Counted from the stretch's first letter, positions 43,698 through 54,303 are shown. The stretch is DNA of 64,000 nt from Pseudomonas sp. BN102 (GCF_029871245.1 NZ_SSON01000023.1:1-64000), one strand, 5' to 3'. Notes: generated by a model from the letters alone, not told the origin. Program-made: numbers and translations.

Positions 43698-44027
43698 TTG
43701 CTGATACCGCATAGCCAACACGGGTTCCGACCGCATGAGGTAGGAAACGATGGGGCAGCACTTCCCGAGCAGGCCAGCCTTTTCTTCCATGCGAACACCA
43801 ATACTCAGTTCCCTTACAAAGTGATCTGGCAAGTAGTGAATACAGGTAGCGACGCACAACGGCAACGTGGTTTGCGAGGCGAATTCGATGAGGGCATTGT
43901 TCAATCAGGGCATCTAGAGAGGCGTGAAGCTACTTCGTACTCGGGTGGCCACAGCATTGAATGCTTTATAGTCAAGGATGGATATTGCATAGCCAGAAGT
44001 GGCCCTTTCATTGTCAATATTAGGTGA
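43698..44027 (+). pseudogene. CD-NTase C-terminal sensor (AGS-C) remnant, CBASS-type
   Basis: The frame encodes a sensor domain of the kind found at the C-terminus of many CBASS cyclic-oligonucleotide synthases: SLFFHANTNTQFPYKVIWQV, VNTGSDAQ, LRGEF, REATSYSGGHSIECFIVKDG and YCIARSGPFIVNIR. The pattern (PYxVxWxVVNTGxxA, LRG, R-x-T-x-YxGxHxVECFI, ARxxxFxVNI) is diagnostic from memory. The nucleotidyltransferase domain with its GS and DxD motifs is absent, and no effector gene follows. It marks an eroded antiphage locus. Confidence 0.65.
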
Positions 44028-44187
44028 CAGCTACAACGGAACTTATACGTCCGGGTCGCGAAATACCTTCTCGCGATATCTTCAGCTGCCCTACTCTTCC
44101 GGCTAGGCACACTGATTATAGGAGCGACAGCTCGCGGCTTTGAATCAGCCTGCTTGTGCTGCCGGGCCCGTAAGCTTTGCGTGGCGG

Positions 44188-44853
44188 TCAGTCCCACCGC
44201 TCGAAGATTGCCCCTTCCACCCCGAGCACCTCGCCCGTTCTAGCGTATATACCCACCCCAGTCTCCCATACGCTCTTGATCTGGCCGTCCGCGCAACGGA
44301 TGCGGTAATTGAGCTGGTAGGGCTCGCGCTTAAGCAGCGCGCACTGAACGCAGTACCAGATGTAGTCGGTGTATTCGTCGAGTATGAGCGAACCGAAGCT
44401 GTGCCCCGGGCTACTGGTTAGATACTCGGCGGGGTAGCCGGTCAGGTTCAGGCAGCCGGCGCTGACGTATTCCATGAACCAAGTACGGTCGTTTTCCCCC
44501 CGGTAGATCAGCCCAGGCAGCTCATCCAGCAATCCCATTGCGGGCGGAATCGGTGCAGGCGCGGCCGGGATTGCACCCTCGTTGTGCAAATGGATCTCAT
44601 CCGCCGTGCGCAAGGAAGGACCACTGCGGCAGACCCGCGTGGCCAGTTCCAGTCGTGAACTAAGCCGGAACTTACGCAGTAGGTTGCGCACGTAGATCTT
44701 CACCGTTCCGTCGCTAATGCCCAGCTCACGGGCGATCTGTTTGTTGCTGAACCCCGAGGCGATCAACGTTAGGGTCTGTCCCTCGCGTTCGGTCAGCTCA
44801 TTCCAGACGGGCGCTGGAGGAATGGCGGTCAGTAACAGGCTGGCGTAGTGCAT
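44188..44853 (-). CDS. LuxR-type HTH regulator with C-terminal PAS domain
   Basis: 221 residues from ATG 44853 (GGAGGAGAGGG upstream). The LuxR helix-turn-helix is at the N-terminus (WNELTEREGQTLTLIASGFS, NKQIARELGISDGTVKIYVR), and a PAS_3-like domain follows (LPGLIYRGENDRTWFMEYVS to WETGVGIYARTGEVLGVEGA). This order reverses the usual one. It is divergent from dmmA with 174 bp between, in which two palindromes lie, so it is the probable regulator of the TMA/DMA operon. Confidence 0.8.
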   Translation of the reverse strand: MHYASLLLTAIPPAPVWNELTEREGQTLTLIASGFSNKQIARELGISDGTVKIYVRNLLRKFRLSSRLELATRVCRSGPSLRTADEIHLHNEGAIPAAPAPIPPAMGLLDELPGLIYRGENDRTWFMEYVSAGCLNLTGYPAEYLTSSPGHSFGSLILDEYTDYIWYCVQCALLKREPYQLNYRIRCADGQIKSVWETGVGIYARTGEVLGVEGAIFERWD

Positions 44854-44913
44854 CCCTCTCCTCCTCCGGCGCTCGACTTTGGATTGGCAAGTTCCAGGAA
44901 GCAGCAACTTTTA

Positions 44914-44995
44914 TGCCTCATAGAGGCAATTACCCCTTTTGGCGTATCTCCTCTTGCGGATTGAGCGCTGATTCCCAAAGAGAAAATATTTTCTC
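44914..44995. promoter_or_regulatory. Two palindromes in the LuxR-PAS/dmmA divergent promoter
   Basis: TGCCTC-ATA-GAGGCA (44914-44928) and the perfect 16-bp GAGAAAATATTTTCTC (44980-44995). The first is nearer the regulator gene, the second 32 bp before dmmA. Either could bind the LuxR-PAS protein; the AT-rich second one could also overlap a promoter. Confidence 0.6.
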
Positions 44996-45027
44996 CACGA
45001 GGAAACAGGCGAATTCGCGAGGACACC

Positions 45028-45555
45028 ATGAGCGCCACTGCAACCGACCACCCGTTCAGCGTGCCGCGCTACCCCAGCGGCCAGCCGAGCCTGGCAGCCC
45101 ACGAGCACCTGCTGGTGACCCAGGGCACGGGGCAAAACGACTGCGCCGCCCTTGCCGCCGAGCAGGGACAGGCCCGGCTGAGCCACCTTGCACTACCGGA
45201 CTTCGCCAACCTCGCCGCCCTGCACCTCGCCCTGAGCGCTCGTCTGAAGGGAGCCCGCGTTGGCTTGCGCCTGGACCTGCGTGGCGACGAAGCCTTCGTC
45301 TGGCCCCTGCACGCCCTGGCCCGCGCCGCCGGCCTGCAGGTGGACGAAATCCTCCTCAGATGCAGCCCGGAAGGCATCCGCCGGGTGTTCTGCGTGCACT
45401 GCGCCACCTGCCAAAGCGCCGCTGCAGTAACCACCCTCACCTGCGTCCATTGCGGCGTAGTACTGGAAGTGCGTCGCCATTTCTCGCAACGCCTGGGGGC
45501 CTACCTCGGGGTATGCGCCGATGCCGACCAGCCGTATCAGGAGGTCAGCTCATGA
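45028..45555 (+). CDS. dmmA: Dimethylamine monooxygenase subunit DmmA
   Basis: 175 residues with a four-Cys zinc-ribbon-like segment (CVHCATCQSAAAVTTLTCVHC) near the C-terminus, the pattern seen in DmmA. DmmABC oxidatively N-demethylates dimethylamine to methylamine and formaldehyde. The stop overlaps the dmmB start (ATGA). Identification rests mainly on gene order with dmmB, dmmC and dmmD. The small subunit's precise role is unclear. Confidence 0.8.
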   Translation: MSATATDHPFSVPRYPSGQPSLAAHEHLLVTQGTGQNDCAALAAEQGQARLSHLALPDFANLAALHLALSARLKGARVGLRLDLRGDEAFVWPLHALARAAGLQVDEILLRCSPEGIRRVFCVHCATCQSAAAVTTLTCVHCGVVLEVRRHFSQRLGAYLGVCADADQPYQEVSS

Positions 45556-46481
45556 GCGCCCTGCTCGATGTCCGCGTCGCCGCCATCCGTGAGCTCACTC
45601 CGGTGATCCGCGAATACCGCTTCGAACCCTTGACCGGCATGCTGCCCGGCTTCTCGGCGGGCAGCCATGTGCAACTGCACCTGCCCAACGGCCGGCGCAA
45701 TGCCTACTCGCTTCTGGGCGACCCCGCCGACACCCGCCAGTACCGCATCGCGGTGCGCCACCAGGACGGCTCGCGGGGCGGCTCGCGCTACCTGCACCAG
45801 AGCCTGGAGGTAGGCGACCGCCTGCGCCTCTCGCCACCGGCCAACCTGTTCCCGCTGCATGGCGAGGCACGAGAACACATCCTGGTGGCCGCCGGCATCG
45901 GCATCACCCCCTTCCTCGCCTACAGCCGGGAGCTGCTGCGCCGGGGAGCCGACTTCGAGCTGCACTACGCCTACCGCACCGGCACCAGCGACGCCTATGC
46001 AGACGAACTGCGCCAGTTGCTCGGCCCACGCCTGCATGAATACCAGGGCGGTGTGCGCCGGCTCGACCTCGCCGCCCTGCTCCAGGAGCGCGCCCTGGGT
46101 GCCCATGTCTACGCCTGCGGTCCCCAATCCCTGCTGCTGGACCTGCAGGAGCAAGCCGCAACGCAAGGCTGGAGCCCGCGCCGCGTGCACTGGGAAGCCT
46201 TCGCCGCCCCCGAGCCCGGACAGCCGTTTCGCGTCGAGCTGGCGCGCAGCGGCCAGCAACTGGAGGTGGGCCCTGACCAGAGCCTGCTGGAAGCCCTGGA
46301 GGCTGCCGGCGTGGACATTCCCAACCTGTGCCGGGGCGGGGTCTGCGGTCAGTGCCAAACGCCCTGGTTGAATGGCGACGTGGAGCACCGCGACCACTTC
46401 CTCAGCGCCGATGAACGCTCCAGCAGCCTGATGCCCTGCGTCTCGCGCGGCTGCGGCAGCCCGATCCTGCTCGATATCTGA
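45552..46481 (+). CDS. dmmB: Dimethylamine monooxygenase reductase DmmB
   Basis: 309 residues of the phthalate-dioxygenase-reductase/VanB family. An FMN and NAD(P)H-binding module (RNAYSLLGDPADTRQYRIAV, AAGIGITPFLAYSRELLRRG, VYACGP) is followed by a C-terminal plant-type [2Fe-2S] domain (IPNLCRGGVCGQCQTPWLNG, with the fourth Cys in LMPCVSRG). It feeds electrons to the heme subunit DmmC. Length is normal for the family. Confidence 0.9.
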   Translation: MSALLDVRVAAIRELTPVIREYRFEPLTGMLPGFSAGSHVQLHLPNGRRNAYSLLGDPADTRQYRIAVRHQDGSRGGSRYLHQSLEVGDRLRLSPPANLFPLHGEAREHILVAAGIGITPFLAYSRELLRRGADFELHYAYRTGTSDAYADELRQLLGPRLHEYQGGVRRLDLAALLQERALGAHVYACGPQSLLLDLQEQAATQGWSPRRVHWEAFAAPEPGQPFRVELARSGQQLEVGPDQSLLEALEAAGVDIPNLCRGGVCGQCQTPWLNGDVEHRDHFLSADERSSSLMPCVSRGCGSPILLDI

Positions 46482-46497
46482 CCCCGGAGACGCCCCC

Positions 46498-47514
46498 ATG
46501 ACCCTGACCTTCAAGCCGTTGCAAACCTACCGGGACGACTTCAGCTTTCGCAACAGTCCGGCCGCCATCGCCCGTTTTCCCTTTCCGTTCCCGGAAGACC
46601 AGTACATGTACTCGGTCAACCTGGAGCCGGCGGTGTCCCGCGATCCCGGCTCGGTGTTCGAGCACAGTTTCGACGTCGACGAGCACTACGTTTCCGAGAT
46701 GGCCGAACGCGCCCGCGTGCTGGAACTCGACCCCGACCGCTGCCTGGTGATGCCGCACATGGCCCAGGCCGCCTGGGACACGCTGGAAATGTTGATGGAG
46801 CACCTTTCCCGCGACTACCCACAGCACTTCCGCCTGGCGCGCGACGGCAACGCCTGGCACTGGCAGAACCTGGCGCTGGGCATCGAGCAGCACTTCATCT
46901 ACGGCGACCCGGCCACCCTGCCCTGCGAGCCGCTGGAGTACATCACCCGGCAGATGCAGGGTGACTTCGCGGTGCTCGACCAGCGCGATGGCGACCTCTA
47001 CATGGACGCCGGCATGGTCACCTGCCCGGCTGACTGGTCGCTGCGCTTCGACGCCGGCATGAGCTTCAAGCAATGGCATTCGCCGGTGCCCATGGCGCAC
47101 CAGATCGGCGTGTTCGACCGTGCGCTGAAATACCTGCTGAATATCCAGGTCGGCCAGCCGGTGCGCCGCCTGAACTGGACCCTGACCATCAACCCGCGCC
47201 TGGATACCTCGCCCGAGACCTACCACGAGTGGGGCAGCGACCGTGGCACGGTCACCCCGGAGAACGTCGGCCGCCTGGTGCACCTGCGCGTCGAATTGCA
47301 ACTGATGACCCGCCTGCCGCGCTCCAACGCGCTGCTGTTCGGCATCCGTACCTACCTCATCAGCCTCGACGAACTGGTCACCAATCCGGCGTGGGCGCAG
47401 CGCCTGCACCGGGTGATGCGCGACCTGCCCGACCCCATCGCCGACTACAAGGGCATCACCCGTTACCGCCAGACGCTGGTGGACTGGCTGCGCCGGTTCG
47501 ACCCCGAAGCCTGA
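46498..47514 (+). CDS. dmmC: Heme-dependent oxidative demethylase subunit DmmC (DUF3445)
   Basis: 338 residues of the DUF3445 family, whose members carry heme in a PAS-like fold and catalyse dimethylamine demethylation. Features include WRLDPAD-like GMVTCPADWSLRFDAGMSFK, the HSPVPMAHQIG loop and RLNWTLTINPRLDTSPETYH. It follows the reductase gene by 16 bp. With DmmA and DmmB it forms the oxygenase; formaldehyde is handed to the THF-dependent subunit DmmD. Confidence 0.9.
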   Translation: MTLTFKPLQTYRDDFSFRNSPAAIARFPFPFPEDQYMYSVNLEPAVSRDPGSVFEHSFDVDEHYVSEMAERARVLELDPDRCLVMPHMAQAAWDTLEMLMEHLSRDYPQHFRLARDGNAWHWQNLALGIEQHFIYGDPATLPCEPLEYITRQMQGDFAVLDQRDGDLYMDAGMVTCPADWSLRFDAGMSFKQWHSPVPMAHQIGVFDRALKYLLNIQVGQPVRRLNWTLTINPRLDTSPETYHEWGSDRGTVTPENVGRLVHLRVELQLMTRLPRSNALLFGIRTYLISLDELVTNPAWAQRLHRVMRDLPDPIADYKGITRYRQTLVDWLRRFDPEA

Positions 47515-47558
47515 CCTTTCACTCCCACACAGAACAACTACGACAAGAGGACATTCCC

Positions 47559-48689
47559 ATGGCCAACTCATGGCGCATCAGTGCGCTCCGCGAACGCCAT
47601 CTGGCACTTGGTTCGAACCTGGAAGACTGGAACGGCATGGGCACCGCCTGGACCTATGCCAGCGATCTCGCCGACCACCACGAGGCCATCCGCACCCGCG
47701 CCGGGCTGATGGATGTGTCCGGCCTGAAGAAGGTGCACTACGTCGGTCCCCACGCTGAAAGCCTGCTGGACTTCGCCACCACCCGCGACATCAGCAAGCT
47801 CTACCCCGGCAAGTCGGTGTACGCCTGCATGCTCGACGAGGACGGCAAGTTCATCGACGACTGCATCGTCTACCGCACCGGCCCCAACGCCTTCATGGTG
47901 GTGCACGGCGCTGGATCGGGCCACGAGGTGCTCATTCGTTCCGCCCAGGGCCGCCAGGTGGCGGTGCTGTTCGACGACGACCTGCACGACCTGTCGCTGC
48001 AAGGCCCGAAGGCCGTGGACTTCCTCGCCGAGCATGTGCCCGGCATCCGCGACTTGCCCTACTTCCACCACACCCAGACCAAGCTGTTCGACCGCCCGGT
48101 GATGATCTCCCGCACCGGCTACACCGGCGAGCGCGGCTACGAGATCTTCTGCAAGGCCGCCGACGCTCCAATCATCTGGGACGGCATCCTGGCCAAGGGC
48201 AAGGACCTCGGCATCATCCCCTGCGCCTTCACCGCGCTGGACTGGCTACGGGTGGAGAGCTACCTGCTGTTCTTCCCCTACGACAACTCGCAGATGTACC
48301 CCTTCGCCGACCAGAAAGCCGGCGACACCCTGTGGGAACTGGGCCTGGACTTCACCGTGTCGCCCGGAAAACAGGACTTCCGTGGCGCCGGCGAGCACTA
48401 CCGGCTCAAGGGCCAGGAACGCTTCAAGATCTTCGGCGTGCTGCTCGACGGCCATGTCGCCGCGCAGAACGGCGACACCCTCTGGCACGACGGCCGCCAG
48501 GTCGGCGTCATCACCTGCGCCATGTACTCGCGCCTCACCGAACGCTCCATGGCCATCGCCCGCGTCGAGCCAGGCATCGCCGAGCAGGGCGTGCCCCTGG
48601 AAGTGCGCGGCAGCCTCAGCGTGAAAGCCATCGCCCACACGCTGCCGTTCGACGACCCCGAGAAGAAAAAGCGCACCGCCAAGGGCTGA
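47559..48689 (+). CDS. dmmD: THF-dependent aminomethyltransferase-like DmmD
   Basis: 376 residues of the GcvT/DmgdH-C family: GLMDVSGLKKVHYVGPHAES, the central RTGYTGERGYEIFCKAADA folate-site motif and a C-terminal GCV_T_C domain. In Dmm systems this protein captures the formaldehyde released from dimethylamine on tetrahydrofolate as 5,10-methylene-THF. It is followed by purU and folD, which complete the one-carbon route. Confidence 0.85.
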   Translation: MANSWRISALRERHLALGSNLEDWNGMGTAWTYASDLADHHEAIRTRAGLMDVSGLKKVHYVGPHAESLLDFATTRDISKLYPGKSVYACMLDEDGKFIDDCIVYRTGPNAFMVVHGAGSGHEVLIRSAQGRQVAVLFDDDLHDLSLQGPKAVDFLAEHVPGIRDLPYFHHTQTKLFDRPVMISRTGYTGERGYEIFCKAADAPIIWDGILAKGKDLGIIPCAFTALDWLRVESYLLFFPYDNSQMYPFADQKAGDTLWELGLDFTVSPGKQDFRGAGEHYRLKGQERFKIFGVLLDGHVAAQNGDTLWHDGRQVGVITCAMYSRLTERSMAIARVEPGIAEQGVPLEVRGSLSVKAIAHTLPFDDPEKKKRTAKG

Positions 48690-48725
48690 GCCCGGCCGTT
48701 CCTTGCCTGCACGAGAGCAACCGAC

Positions 48726-49580
48726 ATGAATCACTACATCCTCAAGATCAGCTGCCCGGCCACCTCCGGCATCGTCGCGGCGGTCACCACCTACCTCGCC
48801 GGGCGCCAGTGCTACCTGAGCGAACTGGCGCAGTTCGACGACGAGTTCACCGGGCGCTTTTTCATGCGCGCGGTGTTCCGTTTCAATACTGGCGCCAAGC
48901 CGGATATCGACGCTCTGCGTCAGGGCTTCGATGAAGTCGCCGTGCCCTTCGAGATGGACTGGGAGCTGTTCGAAGGCAACCGCCCGATGCGCGTGCTGCT
49001 GATGGTGAGCAAGTACGACCATTGCCTCACCGACCTGCTCTATCGCCACCAGAAAGGCGAGATGGACATGCAGATCACCGCCATCGTCTCCAACCATCTG
49101 GACCTGCGGCCGATGGCCGAGCGCGAAGGCATCCGCTTCATCTACCTGCCGGTGACCCGCGACACCAAGGCCCAGCAGGAAGCGGCGCTGATGCAGATCG
49201 TCGACGAAACGAGGACCGAACTGGTGGTGCTCGCGCGCTACATGCAGATCCTCTCCGATGACCTGTGCAAACAGCTCTCGGGTCGCGCCATCAACATCCA
49301 CCATTCCTTCCTGCCTGGCTTCAAGGGCGCCAAGCCCTACCACCAGGCTTACGAGCGCGGCGTGAAGCTGATCGGCGCCACCGCGCACTACGTCACCTCG
49401 GACCTCGACGAAGGCCCGATCATCGAGCAGGAAGTGCAGCGCGTGGACCACGCCTACCTGCCCGACGACCTTGTCGCCATCGGCCGGGATACCGAGACGG
49501 TGGCCCTCTCCAAGGCTCTGAAGTTCCATCTGGAACACCGCGTCTTGCTCAACGGCGACAAGACGGTGATCTTCCGATGA
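48726..49580 (+). CDS. purU: Formyltetrahydrofolate deformylase
   Basis: 284 residues: an N-terminal ACT domain ([20 protein letters not shown]) and a formyltransferase-like hydrolase domain with [20 protein letters not shown] (catalytic Asn-His) and [15 protein letters not shown] (Asp). It hydrolyses 10-formyl-THF to formate and THF, recycling the cofactor during methylated-amine growth. It is probably a pathway-specific paralogue. The stop overlaps folD. Confidence 0.9.
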   Translation: MNHYILKISCPATSGIVAAVTTYLAGRQCYLSELAQFDDEFTGRFFMRAVFRFNTGAKPDIDALRQGFDEVAVPFEMDWELFEGNRPMRVLLMVSKYDHCLTDLLYRHQKGEMDMQITAIVSNHLDLRPMAEREGIRFIYLPVTRDTKAQQEAALMQIVDETRTELVVLARYMQILSDDLCKQLSGRAINIHHSFLPGFKGAKPYHQAYERGVKLIGATAHYVTSDLDEGPIIEQEVQRVDHAYLPDDLVAIGRDTETVALSKALKFHLEHRVLLNGDKTVIFR

Positions 49581-50488
49581 ACACCGTCCTGCCCCCCGCG
49601 CTCATCGACGGCAAGGCGGCGGCCGCGCGCGTGCTCGCCGAAGTCGGCAACGAGGTACTCACCCTCAAGGCACGGGGCATCGCCCCCGCACTGGCCGTAG
49701 TGTTGGTCGGCCAGGACCCAGCCAGCCAGGTCTACGTGCGTAATAAGGTGCTACGCGCCGAGGAATGCGGCATCCGCTCCCTCGAATACAAGCTGCCGGC
49801 GGAAACCGCCGAAGTCGACCTGCTCAAGCTTATCCACAGCCTCAACGACGACACCTCGGTGCACGGCATCCTCGTGCAGCTGCCGCTGCCGGCGCATATC
49901 GATGAAACCCGCGTCCTGCAGGCCATCGATCCGCTGAAAGATGTCGACGGTTTCCACGCCGAGAACGTCGGTGGCCTCAGCCAGGGCCGCGACGTGCTCA
50001 CGCCCTGCACCCCCGCCGGTTGCCTGCGCCTGTTGCAGGACACCTGTGGCGACCTCATCGGCAAGCACGCAGTGGTCATCGGCCGTTCCAACATCGTCGG
50101 CAAGCCCATGGCCGCCCTGCTGCTCAAGGCCCATTGCTCGGTGACCGTAGTGCATTCGAAAAGCGCCCACCTGCGCGAGCTCTGTCGCCAGGCCGACATA
50201 GTCGTCGCCGCCGTGGGCAGGCCTCGCCTGGTGGACGCCGACTGGCTCAAGGCCGGCGCCGTGGTCATCGATGTCGGCATCAACCGCATCGAGGAAAACG
50301 GCCGCTCCAGGCTCGTCGGCGATGTCGACTTCGACAGCGCCCTCACCCGCGCCGCCGCCATCACCCCGGTTCCCGGTGGCGTCGGCCCGATGACCATCGC
50401 CTTCCTGATGAAGAACACCCTGGCCGCGGCGCACCTCCAGCACCCGGCTGCCGGCCTGCCTCAACCTTCCGTGGAGAACCCCGCATGA
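49577..50488 (+). CDS. folD: Methylene-THF dehydrogenase/cyclohydrolase
   Basis: 303 residues, bifunctional FolD: catalytic Lys in [38 protein letters not shown], the NADP-site [15 protein letters not shown] and [19 protein letters not shown]. It oxidises 5,10-methylene-THF to 10-formyl-THF, linking DmmD/Tdm to PurU. A C-terminal extension ([15 protein letters not shown]) runs into the overlap with tmm. Confidence 0.92.
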   Translation: MNTVLPPALIDGKAAAARVLAEVGNEVLTLKARGIAPALAVVLVGQDPASQVYVRNKVLRAEECGIRSLEYKLPAETAEVDLLKLIHSLNDDTSVHGILVQLPLPAHIDETRVLQAIDPLKDVDGFHAENVGGLSQGRDVLTPCTPAGCLRLLQDTCGDLIGKHAVVIGRSNIVGKPMAALLLKAHCSVTVVHSKSAHLRELCRQADIVVAAVGRPRLVDADWLKAGAVVIDVGINRIEENGRSRLVGDVDFDSALTRAAAITPVPGGVGPMTIAFLMKNTLAAAHLQHPAAGLPQPSVENPA

Positions 50489-51855
50489 AACAACGAGTCG
50501 CCATCATCGGCGCCGGCCCCTGCGGCCTCGCCCAGTTGCGTGCCTTCCAGTCGGCCCATGCCAAGGGCGCCGAGATTCCCGAACTGGTCTGCTTCGAGAA
50601 GCAAGCGGACTGGGGCGGCATGTGGAACTACACCTGGCGCACCGGCCTGGACGAGCACGGCGAGCCGGTGCACGGCAGTATGTACCGCTACCTCTGGTCC
50701 AACGGGCCAAAGGAATGTCTGGAGTTCGCCGACTACAGCTTCGACGAACACTTCGGCCGCCCCTTGGGTTCCTACCCGCCCCGCGAAGTGCTCTGGGACT
50801 ACATCAAGGGCCGTGTGGAAAAGGCCGGCGTGCGCCCCTACATCCGCTTCAACACCACGGTGCGCGGTGTGACCTATGACGCCGCCAGCGGCACCTTCGA
50901 GGTCACCGCCCACAGCTACGAGCAGGACCTGACCTACAGCGAAACCTTCGACTATGTGGTGGTTGCCAGCGGCCACTTCTCCACGCCCAACGTGCCCTAC
51001 TTCGAAGGCTTCGAAAGCTTCGCGGGCCGCGTGCTGCACGCCCACGACTTCCGCGACGCGCTGGAATTCAAGGGCAAGGACGTGCTCATCGTCGGCGGCA
51101 GTTACTCCGCCGAAGACATCGGATCGCAGTGCTTCAAGTACGGCGCCCGCTCCATCACCAGCTGCTACCGAAGCGCGCCCATGGGGTACAAGTGGCCGGA
51201 GAACTGGGAAGAGAAGCCGCTGCTCACCCATGTCAAGGCCAGCACCGCATTCTTCTCCGACGGAAGCAGCAAACACGTCGACGCCATCATTCTCTGCACC
51301 GGCTACAAGCATCACTTCCCCTTCCTGTCGGAAGAGCTGCGCCTGAAGACCGGCAACCGCCTCTGGCCGTTGAACCTTTACAAGGGTGTGTTCTGGGAGC
51401 AGAACCCCAAGCTGATCTACCTCGGCATGCAGGACCAGTGGTACAGCTTCAACATGTTCGACGCCCAGGCCTGGTACGCCCGCGACGTCATCCTCGGCCG
51501 CATCGCGCTGCCCGACCCGGCCGCCATGCTCGCCGAAGACCTGGCCTGGCGCCAGGAAGAGGAAACCTTGGAAACCGCCCAGCAGATGTTCGAGTTCCAG
51601 GGCGAGTACATCCGCCAGCTCATCGAAGCCACCGACTACCCGACCTTCGACATTGCCGAGGTGAACAAGACCTTCCTGCAATGGAAGAAGGACAAGTACG
51701 AGAACATCATGGGCTACCGCGACTACTGCCACCGCTCACTGATCACCGGCACCCTGGCCACGCCGCACCACACACCCTGGCTGGAAGCGCTGGACGACTC
51801 GCTGGCGGCGTACCTCGCCGACAAGCCGACTGACCAGTTCAAGACCGCCAGTTGA
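50485..51855 (+). CDS. tmm: Trimethylamine monooxygenase (flavin-containing)
   Basis: 456 residues. FAD motif IIGAGPCG (about residues 7-14), FMO signature [11 protein letters not shown] (FxGxxxHxxxF) and NADP motif VGGSYSAED. Residues known from bacterial Tmm appear conserved: Asn in [13 protein letters not shown], Tyr in GGSYSAED and Trp in [12 protein letters not shown]. Tmm oxidises trimethylamine to its N-oxide. It overlaps folD and is followed by tdm, the next enzyme, so the assignment is secure. Confidence 0.9.
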   Translation: MKQRVAIIGAGPCGLAQLRAFQSAHAKGAEIPELVCFEKQADWGGMWNYTWRTGLDEHGEPVHGSMYRYLWSNGPKECLEFADYSFDEHFGRPLGSYPPREVLWDYIKGRVEKAGVRPYIRFNTTVRGVTYDAASGTFEVTAHSYEQDLTYSETFDYVVVASGHFSTPNVPYFEGFESFAGRVLHAHDFRDALEFKGKDVLIVGGSYSAEDIGSQCFKYGARSITSCYRSAPMGYKWPENWEEKPLLTHVKASTAFFSDGSSKHVDAIILCTGYKHHFPFLSEELRLKTGNRLWPLNLYKGVFWEQNPKLIYLGMQDQWYSFNMFDAQAWYARDVILGRIALPDPAAMLAEDLAWRQEEETLETAQQMFEFQGEYIRQLIEATDYPTFDIAEVNKTFLQWKKDKYENIMGYRDYCHRSLITGTLATPHHTPWLEALDDSLAAYLADKPTDQFKTAS

Positions 51856-51913
51856 GCGGTCCCTCGGGGCGGCAGGGTCGCCCCTTACTCCTTGCCTTGT
51901 GTGGAGCGTACCC

Positions 51914-54259
51914 ATGAACCTGCCCGTGATATCCCGGCCGCTGGAGCCGGCCCTGTTTGCCCGTGCCCCCGGGCTTGAGCGCCATCGTGTCGCCCCGTGC
52001 GGGCTGACGGTTGTGGCGCTGGAGCCGGGGGACCGCCTGCAGGTGATCGACCTCGAAGGCGACCAGAGCGCCGAGCTGCTGGCCTTTGCCAATAGCGGCC
52101 GCGCTGCGCTGGCCGCCCTCGGTCTTTCCGGTAGCTCCGGTGCCGACTTCATCGCCCACCTGCTGCACGACGGCAGCCGCGAGGCCGCCCATGTCAGCGC
52201 GGGGCTGGTGCAACGCGGCATCGATTGTCGCCACCTGCCGCCCGCCGCGCGGCTCTGGCAACCCGGCACGCCGGCCGGCTTCAGCCGCAGTTTCAGCGCC
52301 AGCGAAACGCTGGTGGTGATAGTCGCCGCACCGGGCGAACAGACGCCGGTGGATAGCCAGTTACGCGCCAGCGAACTGCGCCTGCTGATCCAGCGCGTCA
52401 ACCCACGCCGCGTGCTGGCCCCACCGCTGCCGGTGCCGTTGGGTGAGTTGGTGGACGAGTTCACCATCAGCCCCGGCACCGCGCGGGACTACGTTGTGGG
52501 AGCTGGTCAGTTCATCCAAGTGATAGACGTCGCCGGGCGCCAGTGCTCAGACTTCGTCGCCTTCGACCGGCGCGGCCTGGATGCCGGCCGCGAGGTCGAC
52601 CTCGACCCCACCGTCACCCGCACCCTGAACGGCAACGCCTATCCCTGCCCCGGCCTGTTCAGCCGTTTCTTCGACCGCCACCTGCAACCCATGCTAGAGG
52701 TGGTGCGCGATACCGTCGGCCGCCACGACACGTTCGCCCTCGCCTGCACCGCGCGCTATTACGAATCCCAGGGCTATTTCGGCCATGCCAATTGCAGCGA
52801 CAACATCAGCCGCGCCCTGTCAAAACACGGCGTACAAAACCGCGCGGGCTGGCCGGCGATCAACTTCTTCTTCAACACCGGGGTGGATGCGCACCAGCAC
52901 CTGACCCTGGACGAGCCCTGGTCGCGCCCCGGCGACTATGTGCTGCTGCGCGCGATGACCGACCTGGTCTGCGCCAGTAGTTCCTGCCCAGACGACATCG
53001 ACCCGGCAAACGGCTGGCAGCCCACCGACATCCACATCCGCGTGTATTCCGAACAGGAGCGCTTCAGTATCGCCATGGCCACTCGCAAGACACCCGACGC
53101 CGACCCGGTGCTGACCCGCGAAAGCGGCTTTCACCTCGGCACCTCCGCCCTCACCCGCCAATTCGTCGACTACCGCGGCTTCTGGACGCCGATCCAGTTC
53201 GACGGCCACGGCGCGATCGAGGAATACCATGGCTGCCGCGAGAAAGTGGCGGTGATGGACCTGTCCGCCCTGCGCAAGTTCGAAGTACTCGGCCCCGACG
53301 CCGAAGCCCTCCTCGACCATTGCCTGACCCGCGATGTGCGCAAGCTCGCGGTCGGCCAGGTGGTGTACTCGGCCATGTGCTACGAGCACGGCGGCATGCT
53401 CGACGACGGCACCTTGCTGCGCCTGGGGCCGGATGCCTTCCGCTGGATCGGCGGTGAGGACTACGCCGGTATCTGGCTGCGCGAACAGGCCGAGAATCTG
53501 GGCATGAAGGTGTGGATCAAGAGCGCCTCGGAACAGATCCACAACGTCGCGGTGCAAGGCCCGCTCGCCCGTGCACTGCTCAAGGACATGATTTGGACGC
53601 CGGGCACCCAGCCGAAGCTGGAGGACCTGGGCTGGTTCCGCTTCCTGGTGGGCCGCCTGGACGACTACAACGGCCCGCCGCTGATGGTCTCACGCACCGG
53701 TTACACCGGCGAGCTAGGCTACGAGATCTGGTGCCATCCGGACGACGCCATTACGGTGTGGCAACGCCTCTGGCAGCTGGGCGAGCCGCTGGGGCTGGTA
53801 CCCTTGGGCCTGCAGGCGCTGGACATGCTGCGCATCGAGGCCGGGCTGATCTTCGCCGGCTACGAATTCAGCGACCAGACCGACCCCTTCGAGGCCGGCA
53901 TTGGCTTCTGTGTGCCTCTGAAGTCCAAGCAGGCCGACTTCATTGGCAGGGACGCACTGCTACGACGCAGCGCCAACCCGCAGCACAAGCTGGTTGGGCT
54001 GGAACTGGACGGCAACGAACCGGCCGCCCATGGCGACTGCGTGCACGTTGGCCGCGCCCAGGTCGGGGTCGTCACCAGCGCTACCCGCTCGCCGGTACTG
54101 GGCAGGAACATCGCCCTGTGCCGGCTCGACATCGGCTACTGCGAGCCGGGCACGGTGGTGGAGGTCGGCAAGCTGGATGGCCAGCAGAAGCGCATTCGCG
54201 CCACCGTCAGCAGCACGACCGTGGCCTATGACCCGGAGAAGACCCGCGTTCGCGGCTGA
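51914..54259 (+). CDS. tdm: Trimethylamine N-oxide demethylase (Tdm)
   Basis: 781 residues from ATG 51914 (GGAG upstream). The N-terminal half is a DUF1989 pair (first copy about 30-170, second about 175-380) with Cys residues in [27 protein letters not shown] and SSSCPDD that fit the zinc site of Tdm. The C-terminal half is a THF-binding GcvT domain ([20 protein letters not shown]). Tdm splits TMAO to dimethylamine and formaldehyde, captured on THF. The doubled DUF1989 region appears degenerate in its first copy. Confidence 0.88.
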   Translation: MNLPVISRPLEPALFARAPGLERHRVAPCGLTVVALEPGDRLQVIDLEGDQSAELLAFANSGRAALAALGLSGSSGADFIAHLLHDGSREAAHVSAGLVQRGIDCRHLPPAARLWQPGTPAGFSRSFSASETLVVIVAAPGEQTPVDSQLRASELRLLIQRVNPRRVLAPPLPVPLGELVDEFTISPGTARDYVVGAGQFIQVIDVAGRQCSDFVAFDRRGLDAGREVDLDPTVTRTLNGNAYPCPGLFSRFFDRHLQPMLEVVRDTVGRHDTFALACTARYYESQGYFGHANCSDNISRALSKHGVQNRAGWPAINFFFNTGVDAHQHLTLDEPWSRPGDYVLLRAMTDLVCASSSCPDDIDPANGWQPTDIHIRVYSEQERFSIAMATRKTPDADPVLTRESGFHLGTSALTRQFVDYRGFWTPIQFDGHGAIEEYHGCREKVAVMDLSALRKFEVLGPDAEALLDHCLTRDVRKLAVGQVVYSAMCYEHGGMLDDGTLLRLGPDAFRWIGGEDYAGIWLREQAENLGMKVWIKSASEQIHNVAVQGPLARALLKDMIWTPGTQPKLEDLGWFRFLVGRLDDYNGPPLMVSRTGYTGELGYEIWCHPDDAITVWQRLWQLGEPLGLVPLGLQALDMLRIEAGLIFAGYEFSDQTDPFEAGIGFCVPLKSKQADFIGRDALLRRSANPQHKLVGLELDGNEPAAHGDCVHVGRAQVGVVTSATRSPVLGRNIALCRLDIGYCEPGTVVEVGKLDGQQKRIRATVSSTTVAYDPEKTRVRG

Positions 54260-54264
54260 TGCGG

Positions 54265-54300
54265 CAATTGGAGAGGAATTTGCTTGGGAATCTCCAATTG
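54265..54300. terminator. Inverted repeat after tdm
   Basis: Perfect 10-bp arms CAATTGGAGA and TCTCCAATTG separated by 16 bp. No T tract follows. It could slow transcription or bind a protein between tdm and the PAS chemoreceptor gene. Confidence 0.45.
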
Positions 54301-54303
54301 CAG

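Noticed and set aside
43390-43704. 104-codon plus-strand frame before the CBASS remnant
   Set aside because: No start signal and no conserved residues; it may overlay eroded nucleotidyltransferase sequence, but no consistent frame can be read.
48246-51732. Long minus-strand frames opposite dmmD/purU and opposite tmm
   Set aside because: Same shadow effect; the plus-strand proteins are recognised with full-length motifs and coupled starts.
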